Positions 26,504-35,793 of a DNA stretch of 64,000 nt are shown in pieces. Source of the DNA: G965197555 sp965197555 (GTDB lineage Bacteria; Chloroflexota; Dehalococcoidia; Lucifugimonadales; UBA3495); the NCBI GenBank assembly GCA_965197555.1, contig OZ240213.1, positions 2,604,001 through 2,668,000 on the forward strand, read 5' to 3'. The notes beneath the pieces were generated by a model. It did not search any database and had not been told where the DNA came from. It saw nothing but the letters and a program-made list of their open reading frames with translations. The translations under genes were made by a program, and so were the position numbers. How positions within the stretch are numbered: position 1 is the first letter of the stretch; the number at the start of each line of letters is the position of its first letter.

Positions 26504-27901
26504 ATGGCCGCAGCTCAAAGTCCTCAGCCCAATTATTTCCGCGGCATAGCAAACCGGTTCCTTGCCGCATTAGTTTACCGGGACTTCAGGTTCCTGGCCC
26601 TAGCCACTTTATGCAGCGGCAGCGGCGCATGGGCGCTTATTGTGGCCAGAGGGGCCTGGGTCTACAGCATTCCAGACTTGAACTCTCCGGGACTGTGGGT
26701 CGGCCTGGTAACATTTGCTGCTATGTCTCCCCGGTTCTTCGCGACACCCTTCATCGGCTACCTGGCCGACCGAGTTACCCGAAAAAGGTTGTTGCAATGG
26801 ATATACTGCCTGCAATTCCTGCAAACGGCGGTAATGGCCATTCTGGTGATGCTGGGCATTGACGATCCCTGGTACGTGGTGGCGCTAGCAACAGTAAACG
26901 GCACGCTACGGGCGACGCAGCAAACGGCTGCCCAGTCACTGGCCCCCAACCTGGTGGCACGGGAGCACCTGCCCAACGCCGTAGCCCTGAACGAGGCAAT
27001 GCAGCAAGGTTCTCGGCTCCTTGGGCCAATCATACTGCTGCTAGTAGCTGTGACATTGGGCTCGGGAAGTCTGTTTGGTTCAGGCACACCGTTCACCGTG
27101 GGTTCAATAGTGCTAACGCTTGGGACGTCAGCCATAGTGTTCTGGACCTGCGCTGCATTCTATCTGTTGGCGTTGCTCTTGGCGCTGAACATCGGAACGG
27201 TATCCTCCGGAGTCATCGACCCGCATCGAAGTTTCTGGGTCAATACGGCCGCAGGGTTCGCCTATGCCTACAAAACACCACTTGTATTCGGCATCATTTT
27301 GATGGCGGTGGCCCACTGCGTATTGGTGATGTCCTTTGAGTCGATGCTACCGCCGTTGGCCCTGGAAAAGCTATCCGCTGACGGAGTGAGTTTTAATCAG
27401 AACCATGTGTATGCATTGATGGCCGCCCTTGGCATTGGGGCGTTGATGTCGTCCATCTTCGTTGGTGGCATCGTAAGCCACCTGACTCGGGGCCGGGTGT
27501 TTTTGTTGCTGGGGTTCACCAGCAGCCTGACCCCCATTGGTTTGGGCCTGTCGTCGCAAACGGGTATCTCCATGGGAGCGGCGGTGCTCATGGGTCTAGG
27601 TACCGCAGGGTTCATGACCATAACCCATACCATCATCCAATCGGTGGTGCCGGACGAGATTAGGGGGCGAGTTGCAGCGGTGTACTCAGTGCATGTGGGT
27701 GGCAGTATGGCCTTCGCCAACCTGCTTTACGGCCGCCTGGCCGACTTTTGGTCCGCGGGCAGCGTCATGGCAGTGGTGGGCGCCGCTTTCACTGTGGTTG
27801 TGGTCGTGACCATAGTTGCCAGCGGTTTCTGGCGGGGTGTTTACTTCCGTGGCGAGGCCCAGCCGGCGGTGGCTGCTGCAGCCGCCGGGGCAGGCGACTG
27901 A
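26504..27901 (+). CDS. major facilitator superfamily transporter
   Basis: A 465-aa membrane protein with about 12 hydrophobic segments and the MFS loop 2-3 motif G-Y-L-A-D-R-V-T-R-K-R. The second half repeats the pattern (G-R-V-F-L-L-L-G-F and G-R-V-A-A-V-Y). It resembles the enterobactin-exporter-like/MFS_3 group of drug or small-molecule exporters. The substrate cannot be named. It stands alone, with intergenic sequence on both sides. Confidence 0.85.
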   Translation: MAAAQSPQPNYFRGIANRFLAALVYRDFRFLALATLCSGSGAWALIVARGAWVYSIPDLNSPGLWVGLVTFAAMSPRFFATPFIGYLADRVTRKRLLQWIYCLQFLQTAVMAILVMLGIDDPWYVVALATVNGTLRATQQTAAQSLAPNLVAREHLPNAVALNEAMQQGSRLLGPIILLLVAVTLGSGSLFGSGTPFTVGSIVLTLGTSAIVFWTCAAFYLLALLLALNIGTVSSGVIDPHRSFWVNTAAGFAYAYKTPLVFGIILMAVAHCVLVMSFESMLPPLALEKLSADGVSFNQNHVYALMAALGIGALMSSIFVGGIVSHLTRGRVFLLLGFTSSLTPIGLGLSSQTGISMGAAVLMGLGTAGFMTITHTIIQSVVPDEIRGRVAAVYSVHVGGSMAFANLLYGRLADFWSAGSVMAVVGAAFTVVVVVTIVASGFWRGVYFRGEAQPAVAAAAAGAGD

Positions 27902-28207
27902 CCATGGGGGGTTGCCGACAGCAGCCTGACTTCTCGACTCCGGACCGGAGCACCCTAAGTTCCCGAGGACCCAGCCATGGGCTGGGCAACGAGGGTGTCG
28001 AAACCGGGCCCCGGCGGAAGCGAACAGTCCTCATAGCAAGGTAGCCGACGGTCAATACCCTACGGCATTCACACAGACATGGGGTGGTCTCGCTTTCCTA
28101 GGGTTACGTTGCTAGAGAGCACGAGGAAATCTCAGCCTAATTGTCGGGAAGCTGATACTGGGCCTATTAGCCCGTTCTAGGTGATGCACCCTCGCTCTGC
28201 TGCATTG
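27902..28207. other. gene-free stretch with a small hairpin
   Basis: 306 nt between convergent genes. A 7-bp stem with a 3-nt loop lies at 27971-27987, with no T-run. Nothing else is recognised. Confidence 0.4.
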
Positions 28208-28660
28208 CTAGAATGACGGGCCATAGCCGGGGAGCCTGGCCCATACAAGACCGTCGGGGTCGTGCGCCAAATCCACCGTATTGCCCTGGGAGTCCTTCAA
28301 CCCCAAGGGGTGCTGCACCAACTCGATCATGTTACCGTCTGGATCATGAATGTAAGTGGAGTGGCCGCCGCTGTAGGCGCGGATGGTGGGCGGGCTATAT
28401 GGAACGCCCAAGGAATCCAGGTTAGCGATCATCTCTTCCCAATCGTGGATCTCTACAGCAAAATGCCCCGACGGGCTCGGGTTCGGGGTATAGGTGCTAT
28501 GGATCTCTCCACTGCCAACGCGCAATTGTAGTTGCCCTTTATTCAGTTCCGGCCCGCGATCCAGAAACTCCGCGCCCAACACCTTCTCGTACCATTCCCG
28601 GGTACGCTCCTTGTCGCTAATCTGAATATTGATGTGTTGTATCATAGTAACCCTAGACAT
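28208..28660 (-). CDS. VOC-family (glyoxalase/bleomycin resistance-like) protein
   Basis: A 150-aa protein with two beta-alpha-beta-beta-beta modules. Likely metal ligands are the early His in I-Q-H-I-N-I-Q, the H/E of G-H-F-A-V-E-I, and the Glu of G-N-M-I-E-L-V. The D-P-D-G-N-M-I-E-L signature is typical of dioxygenase/lyase-type VOC proteins. A second D-P-D-G motif near the C-terminus is an oddity. AGGCGGTG stands 7 nt before the ATG. The gene is divergent from the luciferase-like monooxygenase next to it, and the two could share a control region. Confidence 0.8.
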   Translation of the reverse strand: MSRVTMIQHINIQISDKERTREWYEKVLGAEFLDRGPELNKGQLQLRVGSGEIHSTYTPNPSPSGHFAVEIHDWEEMIANLDSLGVPYSPPTIRAYSGGHSTYIHDPDGNMIELVQHPLGLKDSQGNTVDLAHDPDGLVWARLPGYGPSF

Positions 28661-28789
28661 AGGTTCACCGCCTTTCGAGCCGGTCTTGCATCCATCTGCG
28701 GGGTTTCTCCCCTAGGATGCTGTAAGCACGAGTATATCGCCAGCAGATTGGCGGTCGGGTGCCAAAAGTTCCCACGAGGTGTGCTAGCG

Positions 28790-28818
28790 TTGACGCTATT
28801 AGCTACCGGTGCTAGCAT
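28790..28818 (+). promoter_or_regulatory. promoter of the luciferase-like monooxygenase gene
   Basis: TTGACG (28790-28795), a 17-nt spacer and TAGCAT (28813-28818), 48 nt before the ATG at 28867. Confidence 0.55.
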
Positions 28819-28866
28819 CGCATTAACCGGAGAGTAGTACCGTCAGGCAACGAAGGAGAGGCGAAC

Positions 28867-29985
28867 ATGGACTTTGGACTATTCAACACCTGGAATGCGT
28901 TGTACACCGACGACAAGGTCCCCTGGCACCCCGATTACAATGGTGGGAAGCTTCTGGAAGAGGACGCTTACGTCAAGAACTACGAAGAGATTGATGCAGT
29001 TGAGGAGATGGGCTGGGACTACATCTGGCTCGGGGGAGGTCACTTTTCCAAGCAGGCGAGTATGGACCCTCAGGTCCTGATGCTGGCTGCTGTGATAGCC
29101 GAGCGCACCAAGAAGATCAAGATCGGTTCGTCCATCCACCGCCCGGTGATTAGGCAACCCGGGGAAACCGTCTCCGGGTCAGCGCTGCCCCACGAAAGGT
29201 ACGGGTTTGACAATCTGATGCTGGAGGACCCCATCCAGACCGCGGAACAGGTCGCTATAGTCGACCAGATCAGCCGAGGCCGGTTCATCTATGGCGCCGG
29301 GGGGCGCACCCGCGGCTCTGCCGAACGCCGCGAGCAGTTCTTCGAGTACTTGGAAGTCATGAAACAACTTTGGACGGAGGAGCATTTCTCCGGGTTCGAG
29401 GGCAAGTACTACAACTACCCGGGATTCTACGAACCCTACTTGGCCATTCCGAAGCCCTACCAGAAGCCCTACCCTCCCATGTTGTTGCCCGTGGATAGCC
29501 AGGAAAGCTTCGTGCCCATGGGCACCCACGGCTATCGAATCGCCATAGGGGCGGGAAGCTCTCCTCACAACCCCAGAGGGTCCGCAGTGCTAAAGGAAGA
29601 CGTGAAAGCCTACCGGAAGGCCTGGAAGGACGCTGGCCACCCCGGCGATCCGACTACCGTAGTCCGCATACCCACCCTGGTGGGCGAGACGAAAGAGGAG
29701 GCTAGGCGCCAGACCGAGCACCTCTTGAACCTCGCCAGGCGATATTACGCCGGAAGAATCAGCATCGGGAGCACCGACGCGGGCACCGCCAGCCCAGATG
29801 CGACCGAAGAAATAAACCTGTTTGGCACACCGGAAGAAGTGGTTGACAAGATCCACATACTACGGGATGACTTTAGCACCGACGAGATCATGTTCGAGGT
29901 CAACTGGACCTCATCGGTCCCTCGCGACGTGGTGATGAATACCATGCGGCTCATCACCGACAAAGTGATCCCCGAGTTCAAGTGA
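28867..29985 (+). CDS. luciferase-like FMN-dependent monooxygenase, copy 1
   Basis: A 372-aa LLM-class TIM-barrel flavoenzyme. It opens with M-D-F-G-L-F. The barrel strand W-D-Y-I-W-L-G-G-G-H-F lies near 50. The F420/FMN-type segment T-K-K-I-K-I-G-S-S, the D-Q-I-S-R-G-R-F-I-Y-G-A-G-G motif (about 130-145) and a C-terminal F-G-T-P-E-E-V-V-D-K-I are all typical of group A flavin monooxygenases. Such proteins are expanded in SAR202 Chloroflexota and are thought to oxygenate recalcitrant organics. A partner reductase gene is not adjacent. GAAGGAGAG precedes the ATG. Confidence 0.88.
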   Translation: MDFGLFNTWNALYTDDKVPWHPDYNGGKLLEEDAYVKNYEEIDAVEEMGWDYIWLGGGHFSKQASMDPQVLMLAAVIAERTKKIKIGSSIHRPVIRQPGETVSGSALPHERYGFDNLMLEDPIQTAEQVAIVDQISRGRFIYGAGGRTRGSAERREQFFEYLEVMKQLWTEEHFSGFEGKYYNYPGFYEPYLAIPKPYQKPYPPMLLPVDSQESFVPMGTHGYRIAIGAGSSPHNPRGSAVLKEDVKAYRKAWKDAGHPGDPTTVVRIPTLVGETKEEARRQTEHLLNLARRYYAGRISIGSTDAGTASPDATEEINLFGTPEEVVDKIHILRDDFSTDEIMFEVNWTSSVPRDVVMNTMRLITDKVIPEFK

Positions 29986-30062
29986 CGTAGGGATGCTCTA
30001 ATACCCAATGTCCCACCAGTAGCGAGCTTAATAGCGGCCTTTCACGGAAATTTAATCGTTAG

Positions 30063-31496
30063 TTACTTTTGTGCCTTCGGGGTCAATATCCAGGGTTTGT
30101 GGCCCATCCCTGCGTCGACGCGGGCGAGATCAACACTCGGATCTATGAGACGAGTCGCCGATCGCCCGTTATAGGTGACATAGGCGTCCGCTCGAACTTC
30201 GACCCCTTCGTGCCCTCTGTCTATGAAGTCGTCGCGGATCACATGGGTGGTCGCCAGGATCATATCCGGTTGATATGCCATGCGTTCTGCTTGGAGCGGC
30301 GTTAGGTACTCTTCTGGATAAACCAACCGTTCACCATCGAAAGCTGAACTGGTCACACGGAATTTGATCAATCCGGTTTTCTCCGTGACGAGCACTCTCC
30401 AAGAGAATCGGTATCCTTCTTCGGTCCAGCGCACATTCCCTGGGTAAGCCAGGTGCCTTAGGGGCACCATGATTTGTACGGCCAGGAATAGACCTCCCAA
30501 AAGGAAGGCCGCCCGTGCCGGCCAGCCGATGGATCGCGCTTTAATCGGGTGAGCGGGAGCGGATTTGGGCATTGGTCCAGATAATCTACGTAGCCGGTTT
30601 ACCACGTGTCCCGGCCAGTCAGCATCAAAGAATATAAGCGTTGCCCCAATCATTATCCAAGGAAACATCCCTATAGCCGGGAACAACAATCCGGTTATTA
30701 CATGGAACACCACTAGGATGGCATAGGCGAAAGGCCGAGATCTCTTCCAGAGGAGCCACCCTACTATGGTCAGATCGAAGCCTGCTCCTGCCCAACTCAT
30801 AGCGTACGGAAACCAGGCGTCCCTAACCAGCGGGCTGATGAGTGGCGTGTCGACGCTGCTGTAGAGCCAGATGCTTAAAGGCTCAGCGTGGAATAGCCAA
30901 TCGGGATTCAGCTTCGCAATTCCGGCGAAGATGTAAACTAGGCCAACCTGCGCCCGCAGCATCCAGAGCGCAGCCCTGGGAACGGTTGAGCGGGTCTCAA
31001 CGGCCTTCGCCCTTCGCGAATCTAACGACGCCATGCGGCCTAAGGGCAAGAAAATCATGATGAAACTGATCAGGCTGACCAGGTAGTAGTGGTTAAGGTA
31101 CGTCGTCTGATCGATGAGCTCGACGTAGGTGAAGAGCAGGAAGAATGTGGTGATGGACAGTCGATACCGATACCCCAGCGCCACACCTAGGCTCGCGAGA
31201 CCGAGTAGAGCAAAGTGGAGGTACATACCCCAATCGGGCCAGGCTCGAACCCATCCTAATCCGTAGTAGGTGAAGTGGTACGCTGGCTCAACATACAGTT
31301 CTGAAACCCAGCCCTTGGCGACGAACCGTAGCACCGTGGCAACGCCAATGAGGCCGAATGCGATGCGGAAGGCGGCTGCCGAAGCCGATGACACCGGCTG
31401 AGAACCGGCGCGGTTGATTTGGGTCATTAGACCAAAGGCTTCCAGGGCATTACGCTTAGGGGTGACTCGGAACGTAGACAGGGTGAAAGAAGACAT
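30063..31496 (-). CDS. HTTM-domain membrane protein (vitamin K-dependent gamma-carboxylase-like)
   Basis: About 477 aa, last gene of the imelysin operon. Residues 35-300 carry some eight to ten hydrophobic helices with the HTTM features A-F-R-I-A-F-G, T-Y-L-N-H-Y-Y-L, and A-Q-V-G-L-V-Y-I-F-A-G-I-A-K-L-N-P-D-W-L. The K-L-N segment and the following W-L-F-H-A-E-P-L match the bacterial gamma-carboxylase-like family. The remaining 150 residues form an extracytoplasmic domain. Bacterial functions are largely unknown. ATG 31496 leaves a 10-nt gap to the previous stop. A GTG at 31526 would overlap it. Cotranscription with three lipoproteins suggests it acts at the cell surface with them. Confidence 0.78.
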   Translation of the reverse strand: MSSFTLSTFRVTPKRNALEAFGLMTQINRAGSQPVSSASAAAFRIAFGLIGVATVLRFVAKGWVSELYVEPAYHFTYYGLGWVRAWPDWGMYLHFALLGLASLGVALGYRYRLSITTFFLLFTYVELIDQTTYLNHYYLVSLISFIMIFLPLGRMASLDSRRAKAVETRSTVPRAALWMLRAQVGLVYIFAGIAKLNPDWLFHAEPLSIWLYSSVDTPLISPLVRDAWFPYAMSWAGAGFDLTIVGWLLWKRSRPFAYAILVVFHVITGLLFPAIGMFPWIMIGATLIFFDADWPGHVVNRLRRLSGPMPKSAPAHPIKARSIGWPARAAFLLGGLFLAVQIMVPLRHLAYPGNVRWTEEGYRFSWRVLVTEKTGLIKFRVTSSAFDGERLVYPEEYLTPLQAERMAYQPDMILATTHVIRDDFIDRGHEGVEVRADAYVTYNGRSATRLIDPSVDLARVDAGMGHKPWILTPKAQK

Positions 31497-31506
31497 CGGT
31501 GGTCTA

Positions 31507-32595
31507 CTAGCGCAGGGTATCACCATCCGTATCGGTGAATCCTACTGATACCCCAAGCAGGCTGACCACCTCGGTCGCCATCGTCTGCTGCACATCCGAA
31601 AGCCGCTCATAAACGATACGGACCTGCTCCGGCTGCTCAACAGCGGCAGTGCGCAACGGTCCGTCGACTGCGTCGATGGCTGACAGTGCCGCCGCAAATC
31701 GGTTGCGCAGACGCTGGTCGGTTTCTTGTGACAGAGGGCGAACCAGGTCGGAGATGCCCAGACCGTCGGGCCCGGACCCTTCATATATCGTTTGCATGCC
31801 CATGATTTCGTGGCGCATGTCTTGCAGGTCGTTCTCTGCGGCGGTGCCAGGAATCGCAGATGGGTCAGGGATTCCATCCCGAAGCCCCAGAGCCGATGCC
31901 AATTTCATGTCGACCATGTTCCGGATAAGAAAGACCTGGATTCGGACGACGTCCGCCACGGCTGCGCTGGGGAGAATCGCTATGCTCGATCGGTCCGTGA
32001 AGTAGGCATGGTAGGCGGCCTGGCCTTCTGTTCCTTCCATCCATTCAGACAAAACCGCGTCCGTCTCTCGCCGGGAAGCCTCTGTCAATGCCACTAAGTA
32101 AGAGCAGGCAGAGGTAGAGTCGGTAAGTCTCGCCGCCGCCTCACCGTTGAAAAGGATGTGCTCCATAGCGCCAAAGCCCCGTTGGTTGGCCGCGAGTATT
32201 TGAGCCACGTCTTCGGCCGCAATAGGGTGCTCTTGAGCCAGCAATTGATCGATACCGCTGGCGTCGATGGGCGACCAATCTAGTTGGCTAGTGGACCGTC
32301 GGGTCATAACTGGCCCGAACCACATCGCTTCCGACCTCATCCAAGAACCTCGGGCAACCCGCCACGACCGCCGGGCAGTTTCCAATGATGGGTTGCTGGC
32401 TGTGTTGCATAGTGCCCTTACGTGTTGTTCCAACTGGGCCATATCCCTAGCAACGGTCTGATAAGCAGGGACGACGACTCCGTCGGTGAGGCTGATCAAG
32501 ACGTCCTTGTCTGAGGGCCCGTCCGAAGTGCATGCGGCCGAGATTAGGACGAGGATACTCAAAATCGCCACGGGCCGGGTAAGAGGGGGCCTCAA
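31507..32595 (-). CDS. imelysin-like lipoprotein, second copy (degenerate motif)
   Basis: 362 aa. The signal peptide ends at the lipobox I-S-A-A-C. The body is the two-bundle imelysin fold (R-S-W-R-V-A-R-G-S-W-M-R-S-E-A near the start). Where imelysin peptidase-type proteins have G-x-H-x-x-E, this one has G-F-G-A-M-E-H-I-L-F: the Glu stays but the His is replaced. Imelysin proteins are periplasmic or surface iron-linked proteins, not proven peptidases. The TTG start lies one base after the stop of the di-haem gene, so translation is coupled. Confidence 0.82.
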   Translation of the reverse strand: MRPPLTRPVAILSILVLISAACTSDGPSDKDVLISLTDGVVVPAYQTVARDMAQLEQHVRALCNTASNPSLETARRSWRVARGSWMRSEAMWFGPVMTRRSTSQLDWSPIDASGIDQLLAQEHPIAAEDVAQILAANQRGFGAMEHILFNGEAAARLTDSTSACSYLVALTEASRRETDAVLSEWMEGTEGQAAYHAYFTDRSSIAILPSAAVADVVRIQVFLIRNMVDMKLASALGLRDGIPDPSAIPGTAAENDLQDMRHEIMGMQTIYEGSGPDGLGISDLVRPLSQETDQRLRNRFAAALSAIDAVDGPLRTAAVEQPEQVRIVYERLSDVQQTMATEVVSLLGVSVGFTDTDGDTLR

Positions 32596-32596
32596 G

Positions 32597-34018
32597 CTAG
32601 AGTGCCTCTAGAAATCTGATCAACGATTCTCGCTCTTCCACCGTCAGTCCCATGAAACGCCGCCGGGCGTCCTCAGCTTCGCCATCGTGCCAAAGGATAG
32701 CTTCCTCTAGGTTGCGAGCGCGGCCATCGTGAAGGAACATCGTATGGCCGTTCACCGTCTCCACCAAGCCAATGCCCCATAGCGGCGGAGTACGCCATTC
32801 AGTACCCGATGCCTGGCCATCGGGACGATTATCCGCGAGACCCGGACCCATGTCGTGCAGCAGTAGATCTGTATAAGGGAAGATGACCTGATTCCTCAGA
32901 GGTGCCAGCGGATGGGTGTCCCCGGTTTCATGGCGGGGCGTGTGGCAGGTGGAGCATTGTGACTGAACAAATAGGCGTGCCCCTTGTTGCACCATCTCGG
33001 CTTCTGTATCGCGCATAGCCGGCACGGCTAGGGTTTGCACGTAGATCTCAACCTTTTCAAGGCGGCTATCGGATACTTCCGGAGCTCCTCCATTGGGGGC
33101 CAGGCGGCATTCTGTTTGGGCCGAGGGGCAATTCGCGTCTGGAAACAGGCTCGAAGTGATGCCGATGTCTCCAAGAAACGCGCCCGCGGTTTGCTGCTCT
33201 ACGGTGGGCTGGTTGGCTTTCCACCCGAACCGGCCCAGGGCCAGTTCGCCCTGCCGCACGTCCCAAACGTAGTTGGGGCGTCCGGAGATGCTATCTCCGT
33301 CTGCGTCGTCGGGGTCCGCAAGAGCCAGGATACGGGCCTCAGGAATAGCCTCAAGCAGTCCCATACCGATGGTTGCCGGCGCTATACGGGGCGAAACCTG
33401 AACTCCCGGGTGAAGTGGGCCAAAGGCGAGGTCTTCGACGGTGTACACCGGTTGACGAAGAGTGTACGTTGTGCCGTCCGGATACTCCCCTGGCACTTCC
33501 TCGTATATGATCACGATGCGCCCTTCTATGGGCACACCGAGGATCGACCGGTCCTGCAATTGTCCACCGTATGTAGGCTCTTCAGTTGGGCCGTTCTTGC
33601 CGGGGATGCTCAACCGGAGGAGCAAGCCGCGCTCCGGGTCTCCCGGATGGTCGGGTGGTTTGGCCCTGCCGTCGTGATTATGGCATGAGGAGCAGGACAG
33701 GGCATTGTGCGTGGGTCCTAGACCGTCTCTCGCGTCGGTGCTGGCTGGTGCGGCGACCCAGTTCTGAGTGAAGAAGCTATCCCCGACAGCAAATATCCGC
33801 CGAAGGTCATTGGTCAGGTTGCGAGCCGACAGTTCAAAGGCGTTGCCGCTGGTGCTGAAGGCTGTAGTGTCGCCCCCCGAATTGGGGCTGTAGATGACGC
33901 TCAGGTCAATGTCACCATCGTCCTGCCGACAAGCCACAGCAGCCAAGAGCGCCACAGCTAGCAGCGACAATCCAGTAAGGCGAGCCCATGCCCTGACAGA
34001 AAGGTTGGGGAGGTGCAT
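32597..34018 (-). CDS. di-haem thiol-oxidoreductase-like lipoprotein (DUF1111)
   Basis: A 473-aa lipoprotein (lipobox A-A-V-A-C) with two c-type haem sites, C-S-S-C-H and C-S-T-C-H. The A-L-S-C-S-S-C-H-N-H-D-G and W-R-T-P-P-L-W-G-I-G segments are characteristic of the DUF1111/di-haem peroxidase-like family that sits beside imelysins in many bacteria. A redox step in metal acquisition is the usual guess, not shown. The gene begins 6 nt after the stop of the first imelysin gene and has no ribosome-binding site of its own. Confidence 0.88.
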   Translation of the reverse strand: MHLPNLSVRAWARLTGLSLLAVALLAAVACRQDDGDIDLSVIYSPNSGGDTTAFSTSGNAFELSARNLTNDLRRIFAVGDSFFTQNWVAAPASTDARDGLGPTHNALSCSSCHNHDGRAKPPDHPGDPERGLLLRLSIPGKNGPTEEPTYGGQLQDRSILGVPIEGRIVIIYEEVPGEYPDGTTYTLRQPVYTVEDLAFGPLHPGVQVSPRIAPATIGMGLLEAIPEARILALADPDDADGDSISGRPNYVWDVRQGELALGRFGWKANQPTVEQQTAGAFLGDIGITSSLFPDANCPSAQTECRLAPNGGAPEVSDSRLEKVEIYVQTLAVPAMRDTEAEMVQQGARLFVQSQCSTCHTPRHETGDTHPLAPLRNQVIFPYTDLLLHDMGPGLADNRPDGQASGTEWRTPPLWGIGLVETVNGHTMFLHDGRARNLEEAILWHDGEAEDARRRFMGLTVEERESLIRFLEAL

Positions 34019-34024
34019 ATGTTG

Positions 34025-35170
34025 TTAGCTGACGTTAATTGTAATCCCCACCTCTTGGGCGGCAGCGACGATTGTATCAGTCTGGTTCTCTAGCGCAATG
34101 ATAGTGTCCAGGACGGCCCGGCGGCTAGGGTCTCCATCCGGCAAACCCTGTATCAATAAGCTATCGAACGGAGCAGGAATGGACCTGGCGAGGATAACGG
34201 AGCGATTGATTTCGTTGGCCAAGTCCTCAGCAAGCTTTTGGTCGTCCACAGCAATCAGGTCCTTAATGCCGGGCCCGGAAACATCTCCGTACTGACCCAG
34301 ATACACCCGCTGGACTCCCAGAGCGTTGGCTACGATGTCTGCCGTTGTATTGTCAGAGAAACAAGAGTGCTCGTCCTCTTGTGATCGTTCCTCGTAGGCA
34401 ACCGTCATGCGCTCTCCGGCGAGTTCACCCCGACTCATTTCTCCAATTCCGGTGATGATGTTGGTAATAGCCTCGTCGGGGTTCTTGGTGACGAAATGGG
34501 CGCGGTAGTTGTCGCCACCCGGGGCCCACGCATCTACCATCTGCTGCAGGTGAGTAAGCAAGAGGTCGGACGTCACAGCCAGATAGGTTTTACGGCGGTC
34601 CGCGTTGTTGTTGACGGTGTAGTCGTGTACAGGCCGGTAACCGGGGCCGTCGGCGTTAAGGTCCTGGCCCCATAGGAGAAACTCGATAGCGTGCCATCCG
34701 GTGGAGACGTTTTCCTCTCCCCCTTCCTCGTTGAGGGAAACCAAGACATCTGCGTTGATGGCAGGGAATTGGTCGGGCTGGTTGATGATACCGGCATTCG
34801 GGGCACCGTCGACATAGTCTATATAGGATTCATCCAGGGGCCATGCGTTGATCAGCCCCTCGGGACCGTTCTCTTCATTGTCTATGGGACCGTTGTAAAA
34901 ACGATATATCTCGGTGACGCCGTAGTCGTCCCTGGCGCGAAGCCATGCACGCTTGGCAGCGTCGAGGCGGGGTTGGGATGGCGCGGCGATGAAATTGTCG
35001 ATCGCAACATCCAATGCCACGGCGGACCTGAGGCTCCGAGCGTACGACGCGTGGGCGCCGGAGGCGTAGTTATCGATGACCGATGTCTTAAGGTCGCTGC
35101 CACTGCCACCAGTGCAGGCCGTTAGGCCCAGCAAGGTTATCGACAGTAAAGCTAGGACTATTCTCAGCAT
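34025..35170 (-). CDS. imelysin-family (IrpA/EfeO-like) lipoprotein, first copy
   Basis: A 381-aa lipoprotein (lipobox G-L-T-A-C). It carries the complete imelysin motif G-W-H-A-I-E-F-L-L-W-G-Q-D with the G-x-H-x-x-E core, and a mid-region R-F-Y-N-G-P-I-D-N-E. In cyanobacterial IrpA and related proteins, expression is induced by iron shortage and binding of iron is suspected. It is the first gene of the operon. AGGAG stands 8 nt before the ATG. The 620 nt upstream region holds an AT-rich segment and probably the operon promoter. Confidence 0.9.
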   Translation of the reverse strand: MLRIVLALLSITLLGLTACTGGSGSDLKTSVIDNYASGAHASYARSLRSAVALDVAIDNFIAAPSQPRLDAAKRAWLRARDDYGVTEIYRFYNGPIDNEENGPEGLINAWPLDESYIDYVDGAPNAGIINQPDQFPAINADVLVSLNEEGGEENVSTGWHAIEFLLWGQDLNADGPGYRPVHDYTVNNNADRRKTYLAVTSDLLLTHLQQMVDAWAPGGDNYRAHFVTKNPDEAITNIITGIGEMSRGELAGERMTVAYEERSQEDEHSCFSDNTTADIVANALGVQRVYLGQYGDVSGPGIKDLIAVDDQKLAEDLANEINRSVILARSIPAPFDSLLIQGLPDGDPSRRAVLDTIIALENQTDTIVAAAQEVGITINVS

Positions 35171-35653
35171 GCTTTCATCTCCTCATAGTTCCATGTGTAT
35201 GCTCACCAGCCCCTAAGTACTCTGCGTTATTGGCCAAAACGGAATGTGGTCTTGAGCCCAACAGCAAAGACCAGCCATTTCGCCCAAGATGCTCTCTGGT
35301 GGACCCCACATTGGCTAGACAGACGTCAGAGATGCCCAATATTAGTGAATACTGATGTTCTGCTATTGTTAGCACATGTTAATTTTATAAGTTACCATTA
35401 TAAACAAAGATTAATCAGAAAGTATATACCAAGTAAGTGCAGTAATCTCGGGGAGACCGGAACACCCTCCTCCCGAACTTTCCCTTTAGTTGACTTCGTA
35501 GTGGACTCCCGCCTAAGGGACACCGGATCGCAGGGTGGACTTGGCGTGGGTCTGCCTGGAGTATGGTCACATTAGGGCGATGCAACCTCTGAAACCCTTC
35601 CTTTGGCATGTTCAAGCACGGAGGCATCTCGAACCGGATGGAGCGGGCCAGGG
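35171..35653. promoter_or_regulatory. divergent control region of the imelysin operon
   Basis: The window's most AT-rich segment (about 35340-35430) lies here. A minus-strand TATAAT is seen at 35397-35402 and an imperfect palindrome TTAGCACATGTTAA at 35369-35382. No clear Fur box is visible. The -35 for the minus strand is poor, so the operon may need an activator or a relieved repressor. This is inference. Confidence 0.4.
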
Positions 35654-35682
35654 TTGCCCTAACAATAGGCCCTAAGTATAAT
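35654..35682 (+). promoter_or_regulatory. promoter of the hydantoinase genes
   Basis: TTGCCC (35654-35659), a 17-nt spacer and a perfect TATAAT (35677-35682) lie about 110 nt before the HyuA start. Confidence 0.65.
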
Positions 35683-35793
35683 CCCGCTTAATCCCAGGGG
35701 CGTTGCCAATTGATCTGCGGTGGGGCGTGTCCGCTCTGAGCAACACACCACACCGCATCCTGAATTCAGAGCCTCGCTCCCAGAGTAGCGACC

